A DNA stretch of 54,326 nucleotides, taken from assembly GCA_004557975.1 (NCBI GenBank), contig SFEV01000012.1, positions 1-54,326 of the forward strand, in the 5' to 3' direction. Position numbers and translations under genes: made by a program. Source of the stretch: Lachnospiraceae bacterium (GTDB lineage: Bacteria > Bacillota > Clostridia > Lachnospirales > Lachnospiraceae). This document shows positions 47,315 to 53,411 of this stretch, piece after piece (within the stretch, counting starts at the first letter, position 1; every line of letters begins with the position of its first letter). Below the pieces are notes generated by a model, which was not told the DNA's origin, ran no database searches, and saw nothing but the letters and a program-made list of their open reading frames with translations.

Positions 47315-47352
47315 GGAACCGCCGGAGAATTCATTGAATTCCCCCGCGGTCC
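47315..47352 (-). terminator. Hairpin just after the Amt-PII gene
   Basis: Arms GGAACCGC.../...GCGGTCC with an inner GAATTC-ATT-GAATTC stem lie about 50 bp past the amt stop and are followed by a short TTT on the minus strand. It may be a weak terminator or an mRNA 3' stabiliser. Confidence 0.45.
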
Positions 47353-47400
47353 CTCATGGTCAGAATGTGTATCATTCAGGCAGCAGCCTGTATTCCATAT

Positions 47401-49131
47401 TTAGAAGAAATCATCACCCTGAAGAGCATCGTAGCCTTCCTCGCCGGTACGAACCTTGATTACATTTGAGACATTGTATACAAAGATCTTACCGTCTCCG
47501 ATATGGCCTGTATACAGGGCTTTCTTGGCCGCATTAATAACTGCAGCCGGAGCAACCTTGCTGACTACCACATCCACCTGAATCTTCGGAAGCAGGTTCA
47601 GATCCATCTGAACACCACGGTAGTATTCAGCTTTACCTTTCTGTGTACCGCAGCCAAGTACGTTTGTCACTGTCATGCCGGTGACACCAATTGCATTCAG
47701 TGTCTCCTTCAGGTCGTCAAACTTGCTCTGTTTTGCAACGATTGTAATCTTTGTGATATTGGTATCACTTGCAACAGTCGTATCCGGAGTCTTAACCTGT
47801 ACCGGTACAGCATCGTCCACAGCTACCGGTTTCTCCGGCAGAGACTGGGCCGGTGTATACTGAGCACCGCCGAAGTTGTTGATGCTGGATACGAGTGCAA
47901 AGTCTGCATACGCAGAAGCCAGACCATGCTCATGAATATCAAGACCATCCACTTCCTCAGCAACAGAAGCGCGAAGGCCAATGGTTTTCTTAAGAACTGT
48001 GAAGATAATTGTCATTGTCACAGCTACCCATGCAATTACAGATGCAACGCCGAGAAGCTGTATACTCATAAAGTGGAATCCGCCTCCGTAAAATACACCG
48101 AGCTTTTCGCCGCCGCCGAAATCATAGAATGCAAACAGTCCGGTCAGCAGTGTACCAAGTGCACCGCAGATACCGTGAACACCCACTGCACCCACCGGGT
48201 CATCCACTTTCAGTTTCTGATCCACAAATTCAATGCCGAATACAACTGCGAAGCCTGCAACGATACCGATAATTGCAGCACCTGCCGGTGTGACGGTGTC
48301 ACAGCCAGCCGTGATGGCTACAAGACCGGCCAGGGAACCGTTCAGTGTCATGGAAACATCCGGTTTTTTGTAGCGAATCCATGTGATAACCATGACTGTT
48401 ACAGTTGCCACTGCCGCTGCAAGGTTTGTGGTATAGAAAATTCTTGCTGCACTTGCGGCACTCTCCCCGGACATTCCCAGCGTGGAACATCCGTTGAAGC
48501 CGAACCAGCAGAACCAGAGAATAAATACGCCGAGCGCTGCCAGAGTCATGCTGTGTCCGAGAATTGCATTCGGTTTTCCGTTCTTGTCATATTTTCCAAT
48601 ACGCGGTCCAAGGATGGCTGCGCCGATAAAAGCTGCAACGCCGCCGACCATATGTACTGCGGTAGATCCTGCGAAATCATGGAATCCAAGCTCTGCAAGC
48701 CAGCCGCCGCCCCAGATCCAGTGTCCTGAAACCGGATAAACGAAAAGACTGATCAGCGCACTGTAAATGCAGTATGCTGAAAATTTAGTACGCTCTGCCA
48801 TTGCACCAGAAACAATTGTTGCAGAAGTCGCACAGAACACTGTCTGGAAAATCATTGTCGCAAAGTCATCTGTACTCATACAGAACAGATCAATCTTTCC
48901 GATAAGCGGAGATGTACTTCCGAACATGATACCAAATCCGATAAACCAGTAGATCGGTGTGCCGATACTGAAGTCCATCAGGTTTTTCATAATAATATTT
49001 CCTGCGTTTTTTGCACGCGTAAGACCTGTCTCGACCATTGCAAAGCCTGCCTGCATGAAAAATACAAGAGCAGCACCTATCAATATCCATGTGGTGTCCA
49101 GACTTGATGCTAAAGCGGTTAATTCTTCCAT
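47401..49131 (-). CDS. amt: Ammonium transporter fused to a C-terminal PII regulatory domain
   Basis: The first ~420 residues are a normal Amt/Mep/Rh channel of eleven membrane helices with FAMVETGLTRAKNA near the N-terminus, WGGGWL and DFAGSTAVHMVGG in the pore region. After a flexible linker comes a complete PII (GlnB/GlnK) domain at about 465-570: QKGKAEYYRG, which keeps the T-loop tyrosine position used for uridylylation in enterobacteria, then LLPKIQVDVVV and TGHIGDGKIFV (C-loop). Normally GlnK is a separate trimer that plugs the trimeric Amt pore when nitrogen is plentiful; here it is covalently attached. ATG 49131 is favoured over 49137 by spacing from AGGAGG. Confidence 0.93.
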   Translation of the reverse strand: MEELTALASSLDTTWILIGAALVFFMQAGFAMVETGLTRAKNAGNIIMKNLMDFSIGTPIYWFIGFGIMFGSTSPLIGKIDLFCMSTDDFATMIFQTVFCATSATIVSGAMAERTKFSAYCIYSALISLFVYPVSGHWIWGGGWLAELGFHDFAGSTAVHMVGGVAAFIGAAILGPRIGKYDKNGKPNAILGHSMTLAALGVFILWFCWFGFNGCSTLGMSGESAASAARIFYTTNLAAAVATVTVMVITWIRYKKPDVSMTLNGSLAGLVAITAGCDTVTPAGAAIIGIVAGFAVVFGIEFVDQKLKVDDPVGAVGVHGICGALGTLLTGLFAFYDFGGGEKLGVFYGGGFHFMSIQLLGVASVIAWVAVTMTIIFTVLKKTIGLRASVAEEVDGLDIHEHGLASAYADFALVSSINNFGGAQYTPAQSLPEKPVAVDDAVPVQVKTPDTTVASDTNITKITIVAKQSKFDDLKETLNAIGVTGMTVTNVLGCGTQKGKAEYYRGVQMDLNLLPKIQVDVVVSKVAPAAVINAAKKALYTGHIGDGKIFVYNVSNVIKVRTGEEGYDALQGDDFF

Positions 49132-49161
49132 AATCATTTCCTCCTCTATATGAACAGAATT

Positions 49162-49177
49162 TTGGAAGCGCTTGTAT
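49162..49177. promoter_or_regulatory. cre-like site in the amt leader
   Basis: TTGGAAGCGCTTGTAT matches the CcpA consensus WTGNNARCGNWWWCAW at 14 of 16 positions and is partly palindromic. It lies in the transcribed leader between the hairpin and the start codon. Confidence 0.35.
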
Positions 49178-49202
49178 CAAGGGTCGGCCAAGTCCTGAAT
49201 AC

Positions 49203-49235
49203 AAAAAAGGCACTGCGGTTATACCACAGCGCCTT
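49203..49235 (-). terminator. Intrinsic terminator inside the amt leader
   Basis: A 12-13-bp stem (AAGGCGCTGTGG.../...CCGCAGTGCCTT, two G-T pairs) followed by TTTTTT lies about 8 nt after the inferred start of transcription and 70 nt before amt. It would stop most transcripts unless relieved. Confidence 0.75.
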
Positions 49236-49249
49236 CGCTTGATGGATGT

Positions 49250-49278
49250 AGTCTACACCCATTTTTTTAAAGTGTCAA
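49250..49278 (-). promoter_or_regulatory. Promoter of amt, overlapped by a short palindrome
   Basis: TTGACA (49278-49273), a 17-nt spacer and TAGACT (49255-49250). The palindrome TGTAG-A-CTACA overlaps the -10 box and could be an operator. Confidence 0.75.
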
Positions 49279-49361
49279 TAAAATTTCTTAAAAAACTATA
49301 AATTTGTCTGAATCAGAGAATTTATTACGGATATTCCGATAATTTTGTTATAATTTTCCAA

Positions 49362-49423
49362 AGACAAGAAGTTCCCTTAACTCTTTCACATTAGACAAGA
49401 AGTTCCCTCAGCTCTTTCACATT
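49362..49423. repeat. 31-bp tandem duplication at the 3' end of the HAD gene
   Basis: Positions 49362-49392 repeat 49393-49423 with two mismatches. The HAD stop codon lies at the junction, so the outer copy is a non-coding duplicate of the last ten codons. Confidence 0.9.
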
Positions 49424-50062
49424 TGCCGCGATCCTGTCCGGATGCGCCCCGTGCTCAAGCAGAAATTCGCGGCTCCTGAATCCCCAGCTCACCGCGATAC
49501 AGTCAAGACCGGCATTTTTTGCTGTCTGTAAATCCACATCCGAATCTCCGACATACACAGCGTGTCCCGGATCTGCCCCAAGCTCCCCGAGAGCCTTAAG
49601 CACCGAATCAGGAGCCGGTTTTCTCCTGCAGCCCTCCTGCTCGCCGATCGCCACCGGCACTAAACGTCCAAAATAAATATCCCTCAGCTTCTTCACGGCA
49701 AAATCTGCCTTGTTGGAGACAATCGCTGTCTGAATTCCCTCTTTATCCATCCAGTCAAGCAATGACAGAATCCCGGGATACGGCTCCGTCTCATCCATGC
49801 AGTGAAGTCCATAATGCTCCCTGAAGCACTGAAAAATATGATCGAATTCTTCCTCATCCACATCACGCGTCACGGCACGCTTCAGAAGATTCCGGATACC
49901 GTTCCCCACAAAGGCTCTGACCTCATCCAGTGTGCGGGATCCCATCCCGAACTGCTTCAGCACAGCATTGGTGCTGTTCGTCAGATCCGCCAGTGTATCA
50001 AGAAGTGTGCCATCCAGGTCAAAAATCACCGTATCATATCGTCTGTTCTTTTTCTCGTCCAT
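49391..50062 (-). CDS. HAD-family phosphatase, phosphoglycolate phosphatase-like
   Basis: The 223-aa protein has the HAD nucleophile motif DLDGTLLDT near residue 15, a helical cap domain, a SNKADF motif II, Lys in RRKPAPD (motif III) and VGDSDVDLQTAKNAG (motif IV). It is of the Gph/PgmB-like type that removes phosphate from small sugar phosphates; the exact substrate is unclear. GGAAGGAGAGG precedes the ATG and a promoter lies at 50090-50118. The C-terminus (NVKELRELLV) is repeated just past the stop. Confidence 0.9.
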   Translation of the reverse strand: MDEKKNRRYDTVIFDLDGTLLDTLADLTNSTNAVLKQFGMGSRTLDEVRAFVGNGIRNLLKRAVTRDVDEEEFDHIFQCFREHYGLHCMDETEPYPGILSLLDWMDKEGIQTAIVSNKADFAVKKLRDIYFGRLVPVAIGEQEGCRRKPAPDSVLKALGELGADPGHAVYVGDSDVDLQTAKNAGLDCIAVSWGFRSREFLLEHGAHPDRIAANVKELRELLV

Positions 50063-50089
50063 CTCGTCCTCTCCTTCCGAATCTGATAC

Positions 50090-50118
50090 AGTATATCACC
50101 GCACAGCGAAAATCTCAA
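50090..50118 (-). promoter_or_regulatory. Promoter of the HAD phosphatase gene
   Basis: TTGAGA (50118-50113), 17 nt and TATACT (50095-50090) lie about 30-55 bp before the ATG. Confidence 0.7.
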
Positions 50119-50165
50119 GAAAAACACATGGCGCAACAGTGGCACACAAGCCGGCACCGATGCAC

Positions 50166-50510
50166 CTATGCGGCATACTGGCCGCTGTGAGTACAGGAAC
50201 ACTTCGATTTGGCGTCTCTGTGCCGTGCATATGTATGCACTGCCCTGCGTCTCAAATCCAGCAGTGACTCAAACCCGATCATGACACCGGATGCAAGGAT
50301 GGATGACAAGAGCCACAGAAACCCGATCACCGGCACAGGAACCGCACCGATCTGAATGCCGAAGATCAGAAATATCAGAAGCTCCGCCGCTGCTCCGCAA
50401 ACGGCACAGACCATAATGCCTGTCCCGGTCAGCTCGTAATAAATATCTGTATTTCGCTTTCTGCTGCTTTCTCTGTATAGTTCTCTATATAATCTGTATA
50501 TTCTCCTCAT
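50166..50510 (-). CDS. Small two-helix membrane protein behind tandem LexA-type boxes
   Basis: I do not recognise the family. From ATG 50510 (GGGAG upstream; an in-frame TTG at 50537 is less likely) the protein has 114 aa: a basic, Tyr-rich N-terminus, two hydrophobic helices at about 32-52 and 58-80, and a basic, Cys/His-containing tail. The promoter at 50573-50601 is followed by two GAAC-N4-GTTC boxes ending about 30 bp before the gene. This suggests LexA repression and induction by DNA damage. SOS-induced small membrane proteins in Firmicutes (YneA, SosA) block division, but this protein lacks their LysM domain or any visible similarity. Confidence 0.65.
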   Translation of the reverse strand: MRRIYRLYRELYRESSRKRNTDIYYELTGTGIMVCAVCGAAAELLIFLIFGIQIGAVPVPVIGFLWLLSSILASGVMIGFESLLDLRRRAVHTYARHRDAKSKCSCTHSGQYAA

Positions 50511-50540
50511 CTTCCCACTCCCCGCTGCTTCGCGCAAAAA

Positions 50541-50565
50541 GAACGTATGTTCCGAACATCTGTTC
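50541..50565. promoter_or_regulatory. Two tandem SOS (LexA) boxes
   Basis: GAACGTATGTTC (50541-50552) and GAACATCTGTTC (50554-50565) are separated by one base. Read on the minus strand, both match the Gram-positive SOS core GAACRNRYGTTY at every position; the outer flanking bases of CGAAC/GTTYC do not match. They lie at about +1 to +26 of the promoter below. Confidence 0.7.
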
Positions 50566-50572
50566 TTTTCGT

Positions 50573-50601
50573 ATTGTAATACAAAACAGCAGGAAATACA
50601 A
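50573..50601 (-). promoter_or_regulatory. Promoter of the small membrane protein gene
   Basis: TTGTAT (50601-50596), a 17-nt spacer and TACAAT (50578-50573). The start point is near 50566, at the border of the LexA-type boxes. Confidence 0.7.
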
Positions 50602-50618
50602 GAGGAATTTTAAAGTTG

Positions 50619-52055
50619 TTATTGAAAAGCCTCTCTGGCTTTCTCAAGCCCCGGTCCCAGTTCCTCCATGGTGCGAAGGTACGATGCTGCTGCCTCCTCC
50701 GCAATATCCGGAATGCCGGTCAGCTCTCCGAGGCTGTCCACGTCATCCAGTGGAAGAATATAGTATTTTGATCCGTTATCCTGGAAACGGTACACCCAGG
50801 TAGGCAAAAGATCCACGCCTGTAATTCTCACAGTGCCGACCCTGTCCTGATGCAGCGTAAGCGTAACCATCACGCCGTCCTCCGTATGTCCTGTGGGCAT
50901 CGCATCCATCAGATAAGTTCTCTGATTGCTGAGAGCGTTACCCTGGGAATAGATACAGAACATCCTGCGGCTGCCATCCGAAGAGCTGATCACATCGATG
51001 GGCTGTTCACAGTGAGGATGTCCTCCGATCAGAGCGTCTACCCCCAGCTCGCACATTTCCCGGGCCATCTCACGCTGCGTCTCCGACTCAGTCAGCTGGT
51101 ATTCCGTCCCCCAGTGCATATTCGTGATGATAAAACGTGCTCCCTCATCCTTCATATCACGGATATTTTTCCCTATCTCCTCATAAAATGCATCCAGATT
51201 GTCATAATCAAAGGAATTCAGAAGCTCACCATCCTCCGCCGAAAGCGGAATTCCGTTCAGGTTCGTTCCCGTCCCCGCCGTCTCATAGACGTAATCGAGA
51301 AATCCCACCTTTACTCCCTTTATATCGGCAATATGGTACGGTCTGGCGTCAGCACTCTTTCGGATTCCCGTATAGAGGATTCCTTTCTCCTCATAGACAT
51401 CCATTGTCCTGTGAAATCCGTCGGACCAGGCATCATAGATGTGGTTGGTCGCCACCATCTGCAGATCCACACCGCTGTCGCGGAGATTTTCGATAATGGC
51501 ATCCGGTGAACGGAAAGTAGGATAACCGTAATACCCTATCTCCGGGCCTCCCAGAGCGCCCTCAAATTCACATGTCATATAGTCAGGTGCACTGTAGTAA
51601 GGTGTAATATATTTAAAAATGGAGGAAAAGTCATAGTTCCCCTCTTCATCCGGATAAGAACTGATAAACGGAGAATGGAGAAGCATGCATCCCGTACTTC
51701 CTATGGTAATGTCCTGCTCTGTAAAGGTCTCCTCTGTCCCGCTCTCCGTTTCGGTGGCAGCTTCCTGCTCCGTGCGATCTTTTGCTCCCATCCGGACAGA
51801 CACTGCGGCGATCCCCCGCCGGATACCTGTACAGATCAGGATGACAGCCAGAAGACACGCTGCTGCTGCCCCCAGACTGAAAAGGATCTTTTTTGTCTGC
51901 TCTTTGTTCCGGTATTGTCTGTATTCTTCATCAGAGAGCGTCTGTTTCAGCTCTGCACGTTTACGTTTCGCCTTTCTCCACCTGAGACGACATTCATCCC
52001 AGAGATCCTCAATCATAAAAATCAGATTTTCCAGTATATCCTTCAGTTTTTTCAT
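50619..52055 (-). CDS. CapA-family (poly-gamma-glutamate synthesis-like) membrane-anchored metallophosphatase-fold protein
   Basis: The 478-aa protein has a charged cytoplasmic N-terminus (about 55 aa), a membrane helix at about 57-80 and an extracellular PGA_cap domain. The domain shows GSTGCMLLHSP, CEFEGALGG, ATNHIYDAW, TNMHWGTEY and GGHPHCEQP, the expected metal and catalytic residues of the calcineurin-like fold. CapA proteins act in polyglutamate capsule export or anchoring, but no capB/capC is present here, so the substrate is open. GAGGATAAG precedes the ATG, and a promoter (TTGAAT-17-TAGAAT) lies 50-75 bp upstream. Confidence 0.88.
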   Translation of the reverse strand: MKKLKDILENLIFMIEDLWDECRLRWRKAKRKRAELKQTLSDEEYRQYRNKEQTKKILFSLGAAAACLLAVILICTGIRRGIAAVSVRMGAKDRTEQEAATETESGTEETFTEQDITIGSTGCMLLHSPFISSYPDEEGNYDFSSIFKYITPYYSAPDYMTCEFEGALGGPEIGYYGYPTFRSPDAIIENLRDSGVDLQMVATNHIYDAWSDGFHRTMDVYEEKGILYTGIRKSADARPYHIADIKGVKVGFLDYVYETAGTGTNLNGIPLSAEDGELLNSFDYDNLDAFYEEIGKNIRDMKDEGARFIITNMHWGTEYQLTESETQREMAREMCELGVDALIGGHPHCEQPIDVISSSDGSRRMFCIYSQGNALSNQRTYLMDAMPTGHTEDGVMVTLTLHQDRVGTVRITGVDLLPTWVYRFQDNGSKYYILPLDDVDSLGELTGIPDIAEEAAASYLRTMEELGPGLEKAREAFQ

Positions 52056-52101
52056 CGGCTCTTATCCTCTGTCATTTTGGTATTCATTTACAGGTGCCTT
52101 T

Positions 52102-52130
52102 ATTCTATTGCATTTTCCCTGTACATTCAA
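52102..52130 (-). promoter_or_regulatory. Promoter of the CapA-like gene
   Basis: TTGAAT (52130-52125), 17 nt and TAGAAT (52107-52102). Confidence 0.65.
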
Positions 52131-52192
52131 GCAGAGATTGACACAAAAGGACCCTGTTATCATGGAGACTGCAAAAGTGTGATTTGCCAAAC

Positions 52193-52233
52193 GACAAAAC
52201 GGCGCCTCAGCAGAAAACATCTGCCAAAGCGCC
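52193..52233 (-). terminator. Terminator after the GH172 fragment
   Basis: A 14-bp stem (GGCGCTTTGGCAGA/TCTGCTGAGGCGCC, two mismatches) is followed by GTTTTG on the minus strand, about 60 bp past the fragment's stop. Confidence 0.75.
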
Positions 52234-52292
52234 ATTATGAAAAATGAAAACAGTTATTCCGTTATTCTCTGAAACACATGTGACAGTCTGCA

Positions 52293-52722
52293 TCAGATTA
52301 CTTCCAGATCATCCCGGTCCGGCAGAGCATCGTACGGTCTGTGCGGCTCTGTCTGATACCAGTAAACAACGGAAGAAATGTCGTCTTTCAGCGGCAGGAA
52401 TTCCTTGAATCCGTTTCTCCATCCGAGAGCCTGCATGGTCACCTTCAGATTTTTTTCAAAATAGATGGAATCCACAAAAGGACACATCCGTTCTTTCTTC
52501 CACCCCGAAATGCACTTCTCCCGGAAGCAAAACCATACCATCGCCTTCCTTTATTTCAAAAATCTGGCCGTTCACAGACATTTTAAAATTTCCGCTTTTG
52601 CAGATAATCAGTTCATAATCGTCCAGCACCTGTCTGGGATGAATCCACACACCGTTGGACTCGAAAAGTCCGCCTGAAATATACCTGACCCTTCCTTTTC
52701 CCTCATTCACAATATATTTCAT
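52293..52722 (-). pseudogene. Chimeric remnant: AraC-type cupin N-terminus joined out of frame to a GH172 (DUF2961) C-terminus
   Basis: The upstream part (ATG 52722, stop 52456-52458) encodes about 88 aa of an AraC-family arabinose-binding-type cupin: YELIICKSGNFKMSVNGQ, EIKEGDGMVLLPGEVHFG and the start of the expected SFxWFHF strand. The helix-turn-helix is absent. In another frame, from about 52500 to 52293, sits IYFEKNLKVTMQALGW...DDISSVVYWYQTEPH...LPDRDDLEVI, which I recognise as the end of DUF2961/GH172 glycoside hydrolases. The two similarities meet at about 52470-52500. The simplest reading is one deletion that joined a regulator gene to its neighbouring hydrolase gene. A single frameshift would not explain two different families. 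Confidence 0.7.
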
Positions 52723-52800
52723 AATTTGCTTCGCCTCACAGCCTGTTCTCAACCGCCATTTCCAGCGGTCGTTTGAAATGTTCACCCGTTTTGGAAAAGA

Positions 52801-52841
52801 GCATTGAAAAAGCTCCCGCATCTGCGAGAGCTTCTCAATGC
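52801..52841 (-). terminator. Terminator of tRNA-Arg
   Basis: A long hairpin (GCATTGAGAAGCTC.../...GAGCTTTTTCAATGC) follows the tRNA 3' end by about 17 nt and is followed by TCTTTT. Confidence 0.7.
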
Positions 52842-52857
52842 CCTTTACTGAGCTTTA

Positions 52858-52931
52858 CGTGCGCTAGAGGATTCGAACCCCCGACCTTTTGGTCCGTAGC
52901 CAAACGCTCTATCCAGCTGAGCTAAGCGCAC
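52858..52931 (-). tRNA. tRNA-Arg (anticodon ACG)
   Basis: The minus strand folds as a complete cloverleaf: 7-bp acceptor GTGCGCT/AGCGCAC, D arm GCTC/GAGC, anticodon stem TTTGG/CCAAA with loop CTACGGA (anticodon ACG), and T arm with GTTCGAAT. The 3' CCA is not encoded. ACG is read as ICG after deamination and serves the CGN Arg codons. It has its own promoter and terminator. Confidence 0.97.
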
Positions 52932-52957
52932 ATCTGATTTGTTTTTCAACAGTAGCC

Positions 52958-52986
52958 AGTATATACCACGGAAGAGTTTTTGTCAA
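52958..52986 (-). promoter_or_regulatory. Promoter of tRNA-Arg
   Basis: Consensus TTGACA (52986-52981), a 17-nt spacer and TATACT (52963-52958), about 27 bp before the tRNA. Confidence 0.85.
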
Positions 52987-53077
52987 CTCTTTTTTTGTAA
53001 TTTTTTTCAAATTTTTTTTGTATATCTGCTCTCAGACAAAAAAATAGGTAGTGTAACGGGCATTCGTAAAACCAACA

Positions 53078-53121
53078 AAAGTCTCGCAGCCCGCTGTATA
53101 AGCGGCTTACGAGACTTTTTT
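53078..53121. terminator. Bidirectional hairpin between tRNA-Arg and the adhesin region
   Basis: AAAAGTCTCG.../...CGAGACTTTTTT with an inner CCGC/GCGG stem; T-runs follow on both strands, longer on plus. Confidence 0.8.
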
Positions 53122-53411
53122 CTTCAAAAAGGTGTTAAAGGATATATTCTATAGATTGCAAGCAGAACTTTTACAGCTTTTGTTACATACGGTATCCTGG
53201 GCTGGGGGCTGCAAATTTTCCGTACCGCCTTTGGCTCACCAATCCGCGGTGATCCCCGGCTTACCGGTAGCTCTTCTCTGTGGACTTTCTATAGATAATC
53301 TCCGTCGGAAGCACAACTTTCAGCAGGAGATTTTCACCCACTGCTGAAACAAATTTGTCCTCCCGCTTAGCGCTCTGCGCGGATGAAGCGGGGGACACCC
53401 AAGCGGAAAAG
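53122..53411. repeat. Gene-poor region, candidate interspersed repeat
   Basis: No credible complete gene. On the minus strand two short open frames without good starts overlap: one ends LPTEIIYRKSTEKSYR, the other reads SRGSPRIGEPKAVRK and ends IYRIYPLTPF. From memory, such short conserved frames recur as hypothetical proteins in gut Clostridia genomes, which would fit a dispersed repeat rather than a gene. A hairpin TTTCAGCAG/CTGCTGAAA lies at 53319-53348. Confidence 0.4.

Noticed and set aside
47503..48729. A 408-codon Cys-rich plus-strand open frame
   Set aside because: It is the antisense of the amt membrane helices; the Cys richness comes from reversed Gly/Ala codons.
49203..49278. ANTAR-type (NasT/EutV) two-hairpin antitermination site before amt
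   Set aside because: Only one hairpin is present and its loop is not the required hexaloop with A1 and G4.
52858..52931. tRNA-Arg as an integrated-element attachment site
   Set aside because: No integrase gene and no second copy of the tRNA 3' end were seen in the window, although the nearby chimera and repeat make past insertion possible.
53132..53347. A 71-codon plus-strand frame near the right edge
   Set aside because: No ribosome site, and it overlaps the probable interspersed repeat on the other strand.
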